DNA from: Streptomyces sp. A1136
Lineage (GTDB): Bacteria; Actinomycetota; Actinomycetes; Streptomycetales; Streptomycetaceae
Assembly: GCF_004795055.1 (NCBI RefSeq)
Contig: NZ_SSBJ01000007.1
Coordinates: 186,001-250,000, forward strand
Length of the DNA: 64,000 nucleotides
Direction of reading: 5' to 3'
In this document: positions 49,192 to 58,277 of the stretch, piece after piece
How the letters are laid out: each line of letters opens with the position of its first letter
Position numbering within the stretch: the first letter of the stretch is position 1
The notes under the pieces: generated by a model
Seen by the model: the letters and a program-made list of their open reading frames with translations, nothing else
What the model was told of the DNA's origin: nothing
Databases searched by the model: none
Translations under genes and position numbers: made by a program

Positions 49192-51980
49192 CCGGACGTT
49201 CGGGTCGACCCAGGGGATCGCCGCCGGCGGGCCGCCCCTCGGGCCTGCTCGCGCGCTTCGCGCACTTTCCCGGGAGCGTCGCGGGCCAGGTGTTCCTGCT
49301 ACAGGCCGTGATCGTGCTGGTGCTGATCACGGCGGCCACGCTGGCCCTGGTGTTCCAGTCCCGGTACGACAGCGACCGCGACGCCCGCAACCGTTCGCTC
49401 GCGGCCGCCGAGGCCTTCGCCCATGCTCCCGGCCTGACCGCCGCGCTGCGCTCGCCAGACCCGTCGGCCGAGCTCCAACCCTTGGCCGACGCCGCCCGAC
49501 GCGCCTCCGGGATCGACTTCATCGCCGTGCTGAGCAAGGACGGCGTCCGCTACACCGACGCCCGGCCCGATCTCATCGGCAAGCGCGCGACCGGTGACCT
49601 CTCGCGCGCGCAGCACGGGGAGGCGTTCACCGAGGCATTCAAGGGCGCCCCCAGCGACGCGGTGCGCGCGGTGGTCCCCGTACGGGACTCCTCGGGGGCC
49701 GTCGTGGGACTGGTGTCCACCGGCATCGAGATCGCGAACGTCGGGGAGGTGGTCGGCAAGCAGTTGCCCCTGCTCCTCGGCGCGGCGGCGGGCGCCCTGC
49801 TGTTGGGCACCGGCGGCGCGGCACTGGTCAGCCGCAGGCTGCGGCGTCAGACCCGGGGCCTGGGCGAAGCCGAGATGACCCGGATGAACGAGCACCACGA
49901 AGCGGTCCTGCACGCCGTGCGCGAGGGCGTGCTGATCATCGGCGCGGACCACCGGCTGGTCCTGGCCAACGACGAGGCTCGGCGGCTGCTGAACCTGCCC
50001 CCGGACGCCGAACAGCGGCACGTCACCGACCTCGGTCTGGACCCCCGGACGGCGGACCTGCTCGTCTCCGGACGGACCGTCACGGACGAGGTCCACCTCT
50101 CGGGGGACCGCCTCCTCGCCGTCAACGTGCGGCCCACCAAGCCGTACCGGGGCATGCCGTCCGGCAGCGTCATGACGCTGCGCGACTCCACCGAGCTGGC
50201 CGCGCTCTCCGGCCGCGCCGACGTGGCCCGCGGGCGGCTCCAGCTGCTGTACGACGCGGGGGTGCGGATCGGTACCACCCTGGACGTGGTGCGCACGGCC
50301 GAGGAGCTGTCGGAGGTGGCCGTTCCGCGGTTCGCGGACTTCGTCACCGTCGAGCTGCTGGAACCGGTGCTGCACGGCGAGGAACCCTCGACGCTGTCGG
50401 GCGTGTACACCGAGATGCGCCGGGCGGCGATGAGCGGGGTCCGCTCCGACCAGCCGTTGCAGCCGGTCGGCGAGATCATCCGGTTCGTGGTGCCGACCGC
50501 CCCGATGGCCGCGGCCCTGGCCGCCGGACGGGCGGTGCTGGCGGCGGATCTGAACACCGCCTTCGGCTGGCGGGCCCAGGACTCCGAGGGCACCCGGCTG
50601 GCGCTGGAGTACGGGCTGCACTCGCTGATCTCGGTGCCGTTGCAGGCGCGCGGCGTGGTGCTGGGCATGGCCAACTTCTGGCGGGCCGACACCCCGGACG
50701 CCTTCGACGAGGAGGACCTGTCCTTCGCCGAGGAGTTGGGGGCGCGCGCGGCCGTCTCGATCGACAACGCCCGCCGTTTCACCCGCGAGCACGCCACGGC
50801 GGTGACGCTCCAGCGCAGCCTGCTGCCCCGGGTGTTGCCGGAGCTGAGCGCGGTGGACGTCGCGTTCCGCTACCTGCCCGCGCAGGCGGGGGTGGGTGGC
50901 GACTGGTTCGACGTGATCCCGTTGCCGGGCGCCCGGGTGGCGCTGGTGGTCGGCGACGTGGTCGGGCACGGGGTGCACGCCGCGGCGACGATGGGCCGGC
51001 TGCGCACCGCCGTGCACAACTTCTCGACGCTGGACCTGCCGCCCGACGAGTTGCTGGGGCACCTGGACGAGCTGATCGACCGGATCGACCGGGACGAGAC
51101 CGGCTCCGCCGGGGAGTCCGGGGACGGGGGCGACGATCCGGCCGGCGTCACCGGCGCGACCTGCCTGTACGCCGTCTACGACCCGGTCTCCGGCCGCTGC
51201 TCGGTGGCGAGCGCGGGGCATCCCGGCCCCGCGCTCGTCCACCCGGACGGCCGGGTGGAGTTCCCCGAACTGCCGACAGGGCTGCCGCTGGGCGTGGGCG
51301 GGATGCCTTTCGAGACGGCCGAGCTGCGGCTGCCGGAGGGCAGCCGGCTCGCCCTGTTCACGGACGGGTTGCTGGAGGACCGCGACCGCGACTTCGACAC
51401 CGGACTGGAGCTGCTCGAGGGGGCGCTGTCGGCCACCGGGCGCACCCCGGAGCAGGCGTGTGCGGACGTGTTGGCGGCGCTGCTGTTCCCCTCGCCCAGC
51501 GACGACATCGCCCTGCTGGTCGCCGACACCCGGCTGCTGGACGCGGACCGGATCGCGGAATGGGAGGTGCCGGACGACCCGGTGGCCGTCTCGCGGGTGC
51601 GCAACGCCGGTTCGGCGCAGCTCCAGGCCTGGGGGCTGGAGGAGATCGCGTTCACCGCGGAGCTGATCCTCAGCGAGCTGGTCACCAACGCCATCCGGTA
51701 CGGCTCCGAGCCCATCCGGGTGCGGCTGTTGCGCGACCGCAGCCTGATCTGCGAGGTGTCCGACGGCAGCAGCACCTCCCCGCACCTGCGGTACGCGGCC
51801 TCCACGGACGAGGGCGGTCGCGGCCTGTTCCTGGTCGCGCAGTACGCCGAACGGTGGGGCACCCGTTACACCGAGCGGGGGAAGGTCATCTGGGCGGAGC
51901 TGCCGCTGACGGGCGGCAGCGCGGAGCCGCTGGCGGCGCTCACCCTGGACCTGGACGAGCTGGAGGGCCTCGCCTGGTGA
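49188..51980 (+). CDS. Membrane-anchored SpoIIE-type PP2C phosphatase with ATPase (anti-sigma-like) domain
   Basis: 930 residues. Order: short cytoplasmic tail; membrane helix about 37-58 (VFLLQAVIVLVLITAATLAL); extracytoplasmic sCache-like sensor to about 195 like that of DcuS/CitA; second helix (LPLLLGAAAGALLLGTGGAA); PAS about 230-330; GAF about 345-540; PP2C 545-770 with GGDWFDVIPL, GDVVGHGVHAA, FTDGLLEDRDRD and SDDIALLV; HATPase_c about 785-905 (ELILSELVTNAIRYGSEPIR). It combines an input sensor with both phosphatase and switch-kinase activities of partner-switching systems that control sigma factors. Translationally coupled to the DJ-1/AraC gene. Confidence 0.92.
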   Translation: MTGRSGRPRGSPPAGRPSGLLARFAHFPGSVAGQVFLLQAVIVLVLITAATLALVFQSRYDSDRDARNRSLAAAEAFAHAPGLTAALRSPDPSAELQPLADAARRASGIDFIAVLSKDGVRYTDARPDLIGKRATGDLSRAQHGEAFTEAFKGAPSDAVRAVVPVRDSSGAVVGLVSTGIEIANVGEVVGKQLPLLLGAAAGALLLGTGGAALVSRRLRRQTRGLGEAEMTRMNEHHEAVLHAVREGVLIIGADHRLVLANDEARRLLNLPPDAEQRHVTDLGLDPRTADLLVSGRTVTDEVHLSGDRLLAVNVRPTKPYRGMPSGSVMTLRDSTELAALSGRADVARGRLQLLYDAGVRIGTTLDVVRTAEELSEVAVPRFADFVTVELLEPVLHGEEPSTLSGVYTEMRRAAMSGVRSDQPLQPVGEIIRFVVPTAPMAAALAAGRAVLAADLNTAFGWRAQDSEGTRLALEYGLHSLISVPLQARGVVLGMANFWRADTPDAFDEEDLSFAEELGARAAVSIDNARRFTREHATAVTLQRSLLPRVLPELSAVDVAFRYLPAQAGVGGDWFDVIPLPGARVALVVGDVVGHGVHAAATMGRLRTAVHNFSTLDLPPDELLGHLDELIDRIDRDETGSAGESGDGGDDPAGVTGATCLYAVYDPVSGRCSVASAGHPGPALVHPDGRVEFPELPTGLPLGVGGMPFETAELRLPEGSRLALFTDGLLEDRDRDFDTGLELLEGALSATGRTPEQACADVLAALLFPSPSDDIALLVADTRLLDADRIAEWEVPDDPVAVSRVRNAGSAQLQAWGLEEIAFTAELILSELVTNAIRYGSEPIRVRLLRDRSLICEVSDGSSTSPHLRYAASTDEGGRGLFLVAQYAERWGTRYTERGKVIWAELPLTGGSAEPLAALTLDLDELEGLAW

Positions 51981-52069
51981 CGGGCGGGGCGACCGGGCCC
52001 GGCGACACGCGCCCCGGACACCCCCGGCCGGCGCGGCCCCGACCGCCGGGAGGGGCCGACCGCCGGGCC

Positions 52070-54127
52070 CTACGAGGCCACCGTGCGGGCCAGGAGGACC
52101 GCCACGTCGTCCTGCGGCGCGCTCGGCAGGAGCCGTTCGAGCACCTCGTCGCACAGCTGCTCCAGCGGCATACCGGGCTGCGCCAGGGCCCGCGCCAGCC
52201 GTCCGAGTCCCTGGTCCAGGTCCCGGTCGCGGGTCTCGATCAGCCCGTCGGTGTAGAGCGCCAGGAGGCTGCCGGGCGGCAGCGGCACCTCCTCGGTCCG
52301 GAAGTCCGTGCCGCCCGCCCCGAGCGGGGTCCCGGGCGGTCCGTCCAGGAACGTCACCGTGCCCGTGGCGCCGACCACGGCGGGCGGCGGGTGCCCGGCA
52401 CGGGCGATCACGCAGCCGCCGGCCGCCGGGTCGTGCACGGCGTACACGCAGGTCGCCATCTCGTCCTCGCCGAGGTCCGCCACCGCGGCGTCCAGCGAGC
52501 GCAGCATCCGCTCGGGCGGCACGTCGTGGCGTGCGAGGGTGCGCACGGCCGTGCGGAGCTGACCCATGACGGCCGCCGCGTGGATGCCGTGGCCCATCAC
52601 GTCACCGATGACCAGTCCGGTCCTACCCCGGGGCAACTGGATGACGTCGAACCAGTCGCCGCCGACGTCGTGCGCGCTGGCGGGGCGGTAACGGCCGGTC
52701 AGTTCGAGGCCGGTGACCACCGGCAGGGCGCTGTTGGTGAGGCTGCGCTGGAGGGTGAGGGCCGCCCGCCGCTGGGAGGTGTACATGCGGGCGTTGTCGA
52801 TGTTGAGTGCCGCTCGGGCCACCAGCTCGTCGACCAGGACGCAGTCCTGTTCGTCGAAGGGCTCGCGCTCGCGCAGCCGGGTCACGGTGACCGCGCCGAG
52901 GACGGTGCCGCGCGCGACGAGCGGGACCAGCCGGGCCGACCCGAGCCCGGCCAGGTACCGGCGCAGCGGTTCGGCGCGCGCGTCGGTGATCAGCGCCGGG
53001 ACGTCGGTGGCGTACAGGTTGATGGGCCGGCCTTCGGCGATGACCCGTTCGTATACGGTCCCGGCGGGGATGCGGAAGGTCTGGCCGGGTGCGAGGGCGG
53101 CCGTCGGCGCGGTGGGGTCGGGGAAGGTGACGGCGAGCCTGCGCAGCACCCCGCGGTTGGAGAACGCGGCGTCGTCGGGGCCGAGGACTGCTTCGAGGAG
53201 CTGTACGTCGGCGGAGTCGGCGAGTTGCGGCACCAGCAGGTCGACGGTTTCCCGGGCGGTCTGGTCGAGGTCCAGCGTCGTCCCGATGCGGGTGCCGGCC
53301 TCGGCGAGCAGGGCGAAGCGCCTGCGGGCCCGCTCGGCCTCCTGCTGCGCCCGCTGGCCCTCGGTGATGTCGATGAGGGAGGCGATCACGCCGAGGGGGC
53401 GGCCGCTCGGGTCGAGCAGCGGGGCGTAGGAGCAGGACCAGGTCCGGTCGTGGTGGGGGTCGGAGGGGGTGCGGCCGGTGCGGCGGACGTCGACCACCGC
53501 GGTGCCCTGCTCCAGCACCTGCCGCATCGTCGCCTCCAGCGCGGCCGCGTTGACGCCGGGGACCACCTCGGTGAGGCGTTTGCCCAGGTGGGCGGCGGCG
53601 GACACGCCGTTCATCCGGGCCAGGGCATCGTTGACGCGCAGGAAGCGCAGGTCGGTGCCGAGGGTGGCGAGGCCGATCGGGGACTGGGTGAACAGGCTCT
53701 GGAGGGCGGCGAGGGAGTCCCGCATGTGGAGGACCTCGGACGTCTCCACGGCGACCAGCATGGCGCCCGGACGGCCCTTCGGGTCCGCCGCGGGCACGAT
53801 CCACATCTCCATCGTCACGCGGTGGCCGTCGCGGTGGCGCACCGGCAGGGTTCCGACGACCGTCTCGCCGGCCTGGACGCGGCGGGTCAGGTCCTCGGCC
53901 AGTTCGCGGTTGGCGTCGGGGACGAGGAGGTCGCTGCCGGGACGGCCGAGGATGTCCTCGGGACGGTGGCCGAGCAGGTCCCGGGCGGCCAGCGACCACT
54001 CCACGACGCGTCCGTCGGCGTCCTCGCGCCACAGGGCGATCGGCAGCAGCTCCCGCAGTACGCCCGCGTACCCGACGACGCCCGGCGGCTGATCGGGTAC
54101 CTCGCTCGTCAACCGGTAAGTGTCCAA
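52070..54127 (-). CDS. Cytoplasmic SpoIIE-type PP2C phosphatase with PAS-PAS-GAF input
   Basis: 685 residues from TTG 54127, chosen because GGGGTGAGG lies eight bases upstream; GTG 54172 is in frame but has no ribosome-binding site. Order: PAS about 20-125 (IALWREDADGRVVEWSLAAR), PAS about 130-250 (FTQSPIGLATLGTDLRFLRV), GAF about 265-430, PP2C about 445-680 with GGDWFDVIQL, GDVMGHGIHAA, YTDGLIETRDRD and QDDVAVLL. No membrane helix and no ATPase domain, so it is a pure phosphatase, like RsbU/RsbP, acting on an anti-anti-sigma protein. It faces the other SpoIIE gene across 89 bases. Confidence 0.91.
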   Translation of the reverse strand: MDTYRLTSEVPDQPPGVVGYAGVLRELLPIALWREDADGRVVEWSLAARDLLGHRPEDILGRPGSDLLVPDANRELAEDLTRRVQAGETVVGTLPVRHRDGHRVTMEMWIVPAADPKGRPGAMLVAVETSEVLHMRDSLAALQSLFTQSPIGLATLGTDLRFLRVNDALARMNGVSAAAHLGKRLTEVVPGVNAAALEATMRQVLEQGTAVVDVRRTGRTPSDPHHDRTWSCSYAPLLDPSGRPLGVIASLIDITEGQRAQQEAERARRRFALLAEAGTRIGTTLDLDQTARETVDLLVPQLADSADVQLLEAVLGPDDAAFSNRGVLRRLAVTFPDPTAPTAALAPGQTFRIPAGTVYERVIAEGRPINLYATDVPALITDARAEPLRRYLAGLGSARLVPLVARGTVLGAVTVTRLREREPFDEQDCVLVDELVARAALNIDNARMYTSQRRAALTLQRSLTNSALPVVTGLELTGRYRPASAHDVGGDWFDVIQLPRGRTGLVIGDVMGHGIHAAAVMGQLRTAVRTLARHDVPPERMLRSLDAAVADLGEDEMATCVYAVHDPAAGGCVIARAGHPPPAVVGATGTVTFLDGPPGTPLGAGGTDFRTEEVPLPPGSLLALYTDGLIETRDRDLDQGLGRLARALAQPGMPLEQLCDEVLERLLPSAPQDDVAVLLARTVAS

Positions 54128-54251
54128 TGCACCGACCTCACCCCGAGGGGGCCTGTTTCCCTTCCGGTTCACCCTAGCCGAGTGCTCGTCGGGGGGCGCT
54201 GCGGTCGCCGTGCGGTGGACGGCCCGGGTCGGGGCCGTCCACCGGGGCGGG

Positions 54252-54734
54252 TCAGAAGTCGACCTGGACCCGCGCGTCGGCGCGGCCCACGGACTCCAGC
54301 TCCCACGTCGTGCAGTAGAGGTCGCGGATGTACTCGATGTCGGCGTCCCGGGCCCTGGCCTCGGTCACCGGGTAGAGCACCGTCAGCTCGTACGACTTCT
54401 CGCGGTTGATGTCACCCTCCTTGTCCCTCCATTGGCCGCGCCCTTCCTGGAGGGTCAGCCCGGCCGGGAAGCGGGGGGTGACGACGTCGGCTATGAACTT
54501 GTCGAACTGCTCCTCGGTGATGGGCGGCTTGCCGTCGTGCCGGCCGGTGCCGAAGTAGAGGGTGGTGGAGACGTACGGTCTGCCCCGTCCCGTGGCCGCC
54601 TCCTGGCTCACCGTCGAGGCGGCGGCGGGCGATCGGAAGCCGGCGTTCGACGCCGGGCTTGACGAGCCGTAGAAGAGCACGGCCGCGGTGAGTACGGCGA
54701 CGGCCGCGGGCATGGATATCCGAATGGGGCGCAT
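54252..54734 (-). CDS. Secreted DUF3574 protein
   Basis: 160 residues. Signal sequence RPIRISMPAAVAVLTAAVLF followed by a small-residue region; no lipobox cysteine. The DUF3574 core is clear: VSTTLYFGTGRHDGKPPITE, TPRFPAGLTLQEGRGQWRDK, NREKSYELTVLYPVTEARAR. These small exported proteins are found in many bacteria with no known function. It starts 49 bases after the TPR gene on the same strand, so it may be the fourth gene of the ImmA/IrrE operon, or have its own promoter. Confidence 0.82.
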   Translation of the reverse strand: MRPIRISMPAAVAVLTAAVLFYGSSSPASNAGFRSPAAASTVSQEAATGRGRPYVSTTLYFGTGRHDGKPPITEEQFDKFIADVVTPRFPAGLTLQEGRGQWRDKEGDINREKSYELTVLYPVTEARARDADIEYIRDLYCTTWELESVGRADARVQVDF

Positions 54735-54783
54735 GGGGTCCCTGTCTGTGATGGTCGTCCGTGATGGTCGTGGGGGGTTGGTT

Positions 54784-55716
54784 TCATGGGGTGCGCGCGG
54801 GCGCCGGGGCCGGGAGGCGCTCGCGCAGGAACACCGCCGCGTCGCGCAGGCTCGCGGGAACGCGGGGGGCCCGTCGCAGGAGGCGGGCCGTCCCGTGGAG
54901 CGACTCGACCGTCCGGGCGGAGCCGATGCGGGCGGCGCGGGGCGCGAGGTCGGTGATGAGGTCCTCCGCTTCGCTCCAGGCTCCGGCGCGGGCCTGCGCC
55001 GCGAGGAGTTCCGCGGCGAAGAGGTGGCGGTAGGAGGGGCCCGGCGCGGTGGCGGCCCGCCGCAGGAGGGGCAGGGCGCGGTCCCACCGGCGCAGCCGGG
55101 CCAGGACCCACCCCTGGTGGCCGGTCAGCTCGGCCTGGTCGATCCACCACGCCCAGTGCGGGTCGCGGCGGGACACGCCGTCCAGGAAGCGGCTCTGCGC
55201 CCGGGCGATCAGTTCCAGGGGCTCGCGGTGGGCGCCGAGCAGGGCGGTGGCGTGGGCCTGGCGGATCAGCACGAGGCTGCCGACGCGGGCGGGCAACGGC
55301 CGCGGCCCGGCGACGCGGGAGGCGGTCGCCAGGGCGGCGCGGGGGTGCCCGGTGTGGGTCTGGAGCATGCTGTGGTTCAGCCGCACCAGTCGGGCGGTCC
55401 AACGGTCGCCGCAGAGTTCCGCGAGGGCGAGGGCGTGGGCGTTGGCCCGGTGGGCGTGGCGGTGCAGGCCCGCGTCGAAGAGGATCCAGCCGATGACCTC
55501 GGACAGCTCGGCCAGCGCCGCGATCCGGTCGCTGTCGTGGCCGCGCAGGCTCTCGGGCTCGGCGGTGAGTTCCCGGTGACGGCGTACGGCCTCGCGGACG
55601 GCGGGGACCGCGGCCCGCGCGCCGAGCGTGGCATCGAGGGTCACGAGCCGCTCCACGGCGCGGATCGCCTCCGCGGCGGGCGTCGCCCTCCGCGTGGCGG
55701 GCGCCCCGACGGTCAC
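54784..55716 (-). CDS. TPR-like helical protein
   Basis: 310 residues from GTG 55716, overlapping the upstream membrane-protein gene by four bases. It is all alpha-helical with repeated helix pairs (IAALAELSEVIGWILFDAGL, ARLVRLNHSMLQTHTGHPRA, GHQGWVLARLRRWDRALPLL, YRHLFAAELLAAQARAGAWS), like the C-terminal TPR part of streptomycete XRE regulators but with no helix-turn-helix of its own. It likely binds a protein or peptide. Third gene of the ImmA/IrrE cassette. Confidence 0.75.
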   Translation of the reverse strand: MTVGAPATRRATPAAEAIRAVERLVTLDATLGARAAVPAVREAVRRHRELTAEPESLRGHDSDRIAALAELSEVIGWILFDAGLHRHAHRANAHALALAELCGDRWTARLVRLNHSMLQTHTGHPRAALATASRVAGPRPLPARVGSLVLIRQAHATALLGAHREPLELIARAQSRFLDGVSRRDPHWAWWIDQAELTGHQGWVLARLRRWDRALPLLRRAATAPGPSYRHLFAAELLAAQARAGAWSEAEDLITDLAPRAARIGSARTVESLHGTARLLRRAPRVPASLRDAAVFLRERLPAPAPARTP

Positions 55717-56927
55717 CGGGTCACCGCCCACGCCTCGGGCCGGTGGCCGCTGCGGCCGAGGGCGGTGAAGGAGGCGGCGACCTCGGTCAGCCATTCCACC
55801 TCGTCGCGGAAGTCCTCGCAGGGCGGCCGCGCGGGGATCTCCGGGGACTCCGTCTCCTCGGCCCGCTCCTCCGGGGCCCTGCTGAGGGCGGCGCACACCT
55901 GGAGGGCCTCGCCGAGGGGCGACGTCGGATCTTCGGGGAGACCGAGCGAGCGGGCGACCCGGGAGAAGTCCGCGAGCGAGAGCGAGGTGCGCAGGATCAG
56001 CTGCCCGTCGCGGATCTCGATCACGCGCCGGTAGAGGCTGTAGTGCAGGTCCATGGGCGGCAGGAGGTCCCGCACCCGGGAGCGGGGCGGGTCCAGCGCG
56101 ATGTCCGGGGAGGCCCGGTGCAGGGCCGCCCACAGGGGGCGCAGACGGCGGTAGGCACGGTAGCTGCGACCCCAGGCCCGGGCGCGGGTGAGGCGGATGC
56201 CCCAGGCGGGGATGGTCCATCCGGTGATCTGGAGCAGCGCGCCGACGCTGCCGCAGGCCCACTGGACCGGGTCGAGGCCCGCTCCGTCGAAGTGCAGCCG
56301 GGTGCCGGCGATCTGGATGCCCCGGGTGACGCAGTAGACCAGGATGAGCGTGGCGCCGACGGTGACGGTCCGCATGCCGGCGGCGAGCCACTGGCGGTTG
56401 GCGACCTTGGTGAAGCCCACCGACAGCCGCACCGTCTCGGCCTGTCCCACGGCGCAGATGAGCAGGTAGAAGGACATGTACAGGGCGTAGCCGCCGTGGT
56501 GGATGCTCAGCAGGATCGTGGACGTCGCCGTGTCGGAGTGCGCCACCGGGCCGACGACGAAGGAGGAGGTCACGAGGACGCAGAGCGCGGCGCCGAAGAA
56601 CAGGACCCGCCGGCGTGCCATCCGCCGGGCCTGCTCCGGGGGCGAGGACCAGTGGACGAGGACCACTTGCTGGGCGGCGGTGAGCACGACCACCGCCACC
56701 TGGGTGATCAGCGAGGTGATGTTGGGGACGCCGAAGAACCCGGAGATGTGCAGCCGCAGTTGGTCCAGGTCGACCAGGAAGCTGATGCCGGAGCACAGGA
56801 AGTAGACGCACAGTGCCCACAGTGCGATGTCGTGCTTGCGGCGCACCAGGTCCGGGAGCCGGTAGGCGAAGGCGGCGAGACCGACGAAGGCGCAGATCCA
56901 GGCGAGGGCCGTGTAGACGGCGGTCAC
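55713..56927 (-). CDS. MAB_1171c-family integral membrane protein
   Basis: 404 residues from GTG 56927, overlapping the ImmA/IrrE stop by four bases. The first 235 residues contain seven hydrophobic segments (TALAWICAFVGLAAFAYRL, DIALWALCVYFLCSGISFLV, ITSLITQVAVVVLTAAQQVV, VLFFGAALCVLVTSSFVVG, and others) and the rest is a cytoplasmic tail (RLRPLWAALHRASPDIALDP, RRVIEIRDGQLILRTSLSLA). This matches the DUF6545/MAB_1171c putative transporter family, usually encoded beside ImmA/IrrE or XRE genes. Function unknown; a membrane receptor or peptide channel is possible. Confidence 0.82.
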   Translation of the reverse strand: MTAVYTALAWICAFVGLAAFAYRLPDLVRRKHDIALWALCVYFLCSGISFLVDLDQLRLHISGFFGVPNITSLITQVAVVVLTAAQQVVLVHWSSPPEQARRMARRRVLFFGAALCVLVTSSFVVGPVAHSDTATSTILLSIHHGGYALYMSFYLLICAVGQAETVRLSVGFTKVANRQWLAAGMRTVTVGATLILVYCVTRGIQIAGTRLHFDGAGLDPVQWACGSVGALLQITGWTIPAWGIRLTRARAWGRSYRAYRRLRPLWAALHRASPDIALDPPRSRVRDLLPPMDLHYSLYRRVIEIRDGQLILRTSLSLADFSRVARSLGLPEDPTSPLGEALQVCAALSRAPEERAEETESPEIPARPPCEDFRDEVEWLTEVAASFTALGRSGHRPEAWAVTR

Positions 56928-57499
56928 TGCGGGTCCGCCTTGCCGAGCCCCTGCTCGATGCGGGCGACGACCTCGGCGGCCTCGTCGGGAACGGCCCACG
57001 CGGGTTCGACCCAGCGCTTGGTGGCCCGGGCCAGGATGAGGGAGGCCATGGTCTCCGCCTCCTGCTCCTCGTCGTCGCTGTAGCGGGAGCGCATGAGTAA
57101 CCCCCGTACGCCGGCGGGATCGACATTCGTCAGGAGCGGTCCGGATCCGGTCTGGTCCAGGGGCACGGACCCGCGGTGCTCGAAGGCGATGTGGGCCAGT
57201 TCGTGGGTGATGATGTGCTCTTTGTGGGCCGGCGAGGCCGACTTCTCGAAGGCGACGACATCGAAGTCGTCCAATTTCAGCCACAGGCCCAGCAAATGGC
57301 GTTCCGGGAAGGAGGTCGGAATCAGGTGAATGGTGCGCCGACGGCTCTCGCTGAGATAGCGGTGGAGTTCGTCGATTCCGCAGCCGTGCTCCATACCCCA
57401 CTCCACCAACATCGCCTCACACGTACGACGGACATTCCTGAGCCGACGCCTGAGCCGCCTGTCCTCGGATGCCGGCGAACCTGAGCCCGGTATCTTCAT
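56924..57499 (-). CDS. ImmA/IrrE-family metallo-endopeptidase, with a TTA codon
   Basis: 191 residues from ATG 57499 with GGAGGACTGAGGG upstream. The zincin motif ITHELAHIAFEH gives His99, Glu100 and His103; an acidic cluster DDEEQEAETMASLIL near 143-155 should carry the third ligand. ImmA and IrrE cut or displace repressors after DNA damage or on peptide signals. There is no N-terminal XRE domain. Leu134 is encoded by TTA (57100-57098), the only in-frame TTA I found in the window; in Streptomyces TTA needs the bldA tRNA, made late in growth. First gene of a cassette with coupled MAB_1171c and TPR genes. Confidence 0.86.
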   Translation of the reverse strand: MKIPGSGSPASEDRRLRRRLRNVRRTCEAMLVEWGMEHGCGIDELHRYLSESRRRTIHLIPTSFPERHLLGLWLKLDDFDVVAFEKSASPAHKEHIITHELAHIAFEHRGSVPLDQTGSGPLLTNVDPAGVRGLLMRSRYSDDEEQEAETMASLILARATKRWVEPAWAVPDEAAEVVARIEQGLGKADPQ

Positions 57500-57764
57500 C
57501 CCTCAGTCCTCCGGCGGAACTCGGCGGCTGCCCTCCCCTGCCCGTGCTTCAAGATCCCCGGGGCAGACGACGCGGTCATGATGTCACACGCCCAACTCGC
57601 CTTTGACCGTTGCGGGTTCTATCCGGCCACGCCTCGTCGGTTTTCGCCGAAAGCCGGCGCGGACGCATGCCGGGTCGGGATATGCCAAAGGGGAATTCAC
57701 GCCGCACGGCCGGGTCCCGCCGTGGAAGTGGCGCGGAAAAGCCCGGGCGGTCCGGGGCGTCCCG
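57500..57764. other. Intergenic region upstream of the ImmA/IrrE cassette
   Basis: 265 bases between the ends of the macro gene and the ImmA/IrrE start, both on the minus strand. It is less GC-rich than its surroundings (for example around 57601-57625 and 57641-57700). It should contain the macro-gene terminator and the cassette promoter. I could not place either with confidence and see no open frame with coding character. Confidence 0.4.
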
Positions 57765-58277
57765 TCAGCCGAGGGCAGAGGCGAACACGGCGTGGGCGGC
57801 GTCGTCGAAGAGGACGAAGCGGACCTCCTCCACGGAGGTCGGCGTCGCGCGCACCGTCTCCACCGCGATCCGGGCGCCGTCGTCCATCGGCCAGCCGTAG
57901 ACCCCCGTCGAGATGGCCGGGAAGGCGACCGTACGGGCGCCGAGTTCGTCGGCGACCCGCAGGGACTCCCGGTAACAGGAGGCGAGCAGCTCCGAGCGGT
58001 CCTCGTCGCGCGAGTACACGGGCCCCACGGTGTGGATGACATGGGCGGCCGGCAGCCGGCCCGCCGTGGTGGCGACGGCCCTGCCGGTCGGCAGGCCCTT
58101 GCCGTAGCGGGAGCGGCGCAGCCGCTCGCAGGCGGTGAGGATCTCGGGTCCGCCGCGCCGGTGGATCGCGCCGTCCACTCCCCCGCCGCCGAGCAGCGAG
58201 GAGTTGGCGGCGTTGACCACGGCGTCCACCCGCTCCTCGGTGATGTCTCCTCGGACGAGGGTGATACGGGGCGTCAT
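57765..58277 (-). CDS. Macro-domain protein (ADP-ribose/O-acetyl-ADP-ribose hydrolase type)
   Basis: 170 residues from ATG 58277, overlapping the upstream flavoprotein stop (ATGA). Macro-domain motifs: [46 protein letters not shown], and [20 protein letters not shown]. This is the MacroD-like group that removes acetyl from O-acetyl-ADP-ribose or ADP-ribose from proteins. The catalytic Asn-Asp region and the glycine loop are intact. Coupling to an FAD oxidoreductase is odd for this family. Confidence 0.93.
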   Translation of the reverse strand: MTPRITLVRGDITEERVDAVVNAANSSLLGGGGVDGAIHRRGGPEILTACERLRRSRYGKGLPTGRAVATTAGRLPAAHVIHTVGPVYSRDEDRSELLASCYRESLRVADELGARTVAFPAISTGVYGWPMDDGARIAVETVRATPTSVEEVRFVLFDDAAHAVFASALG

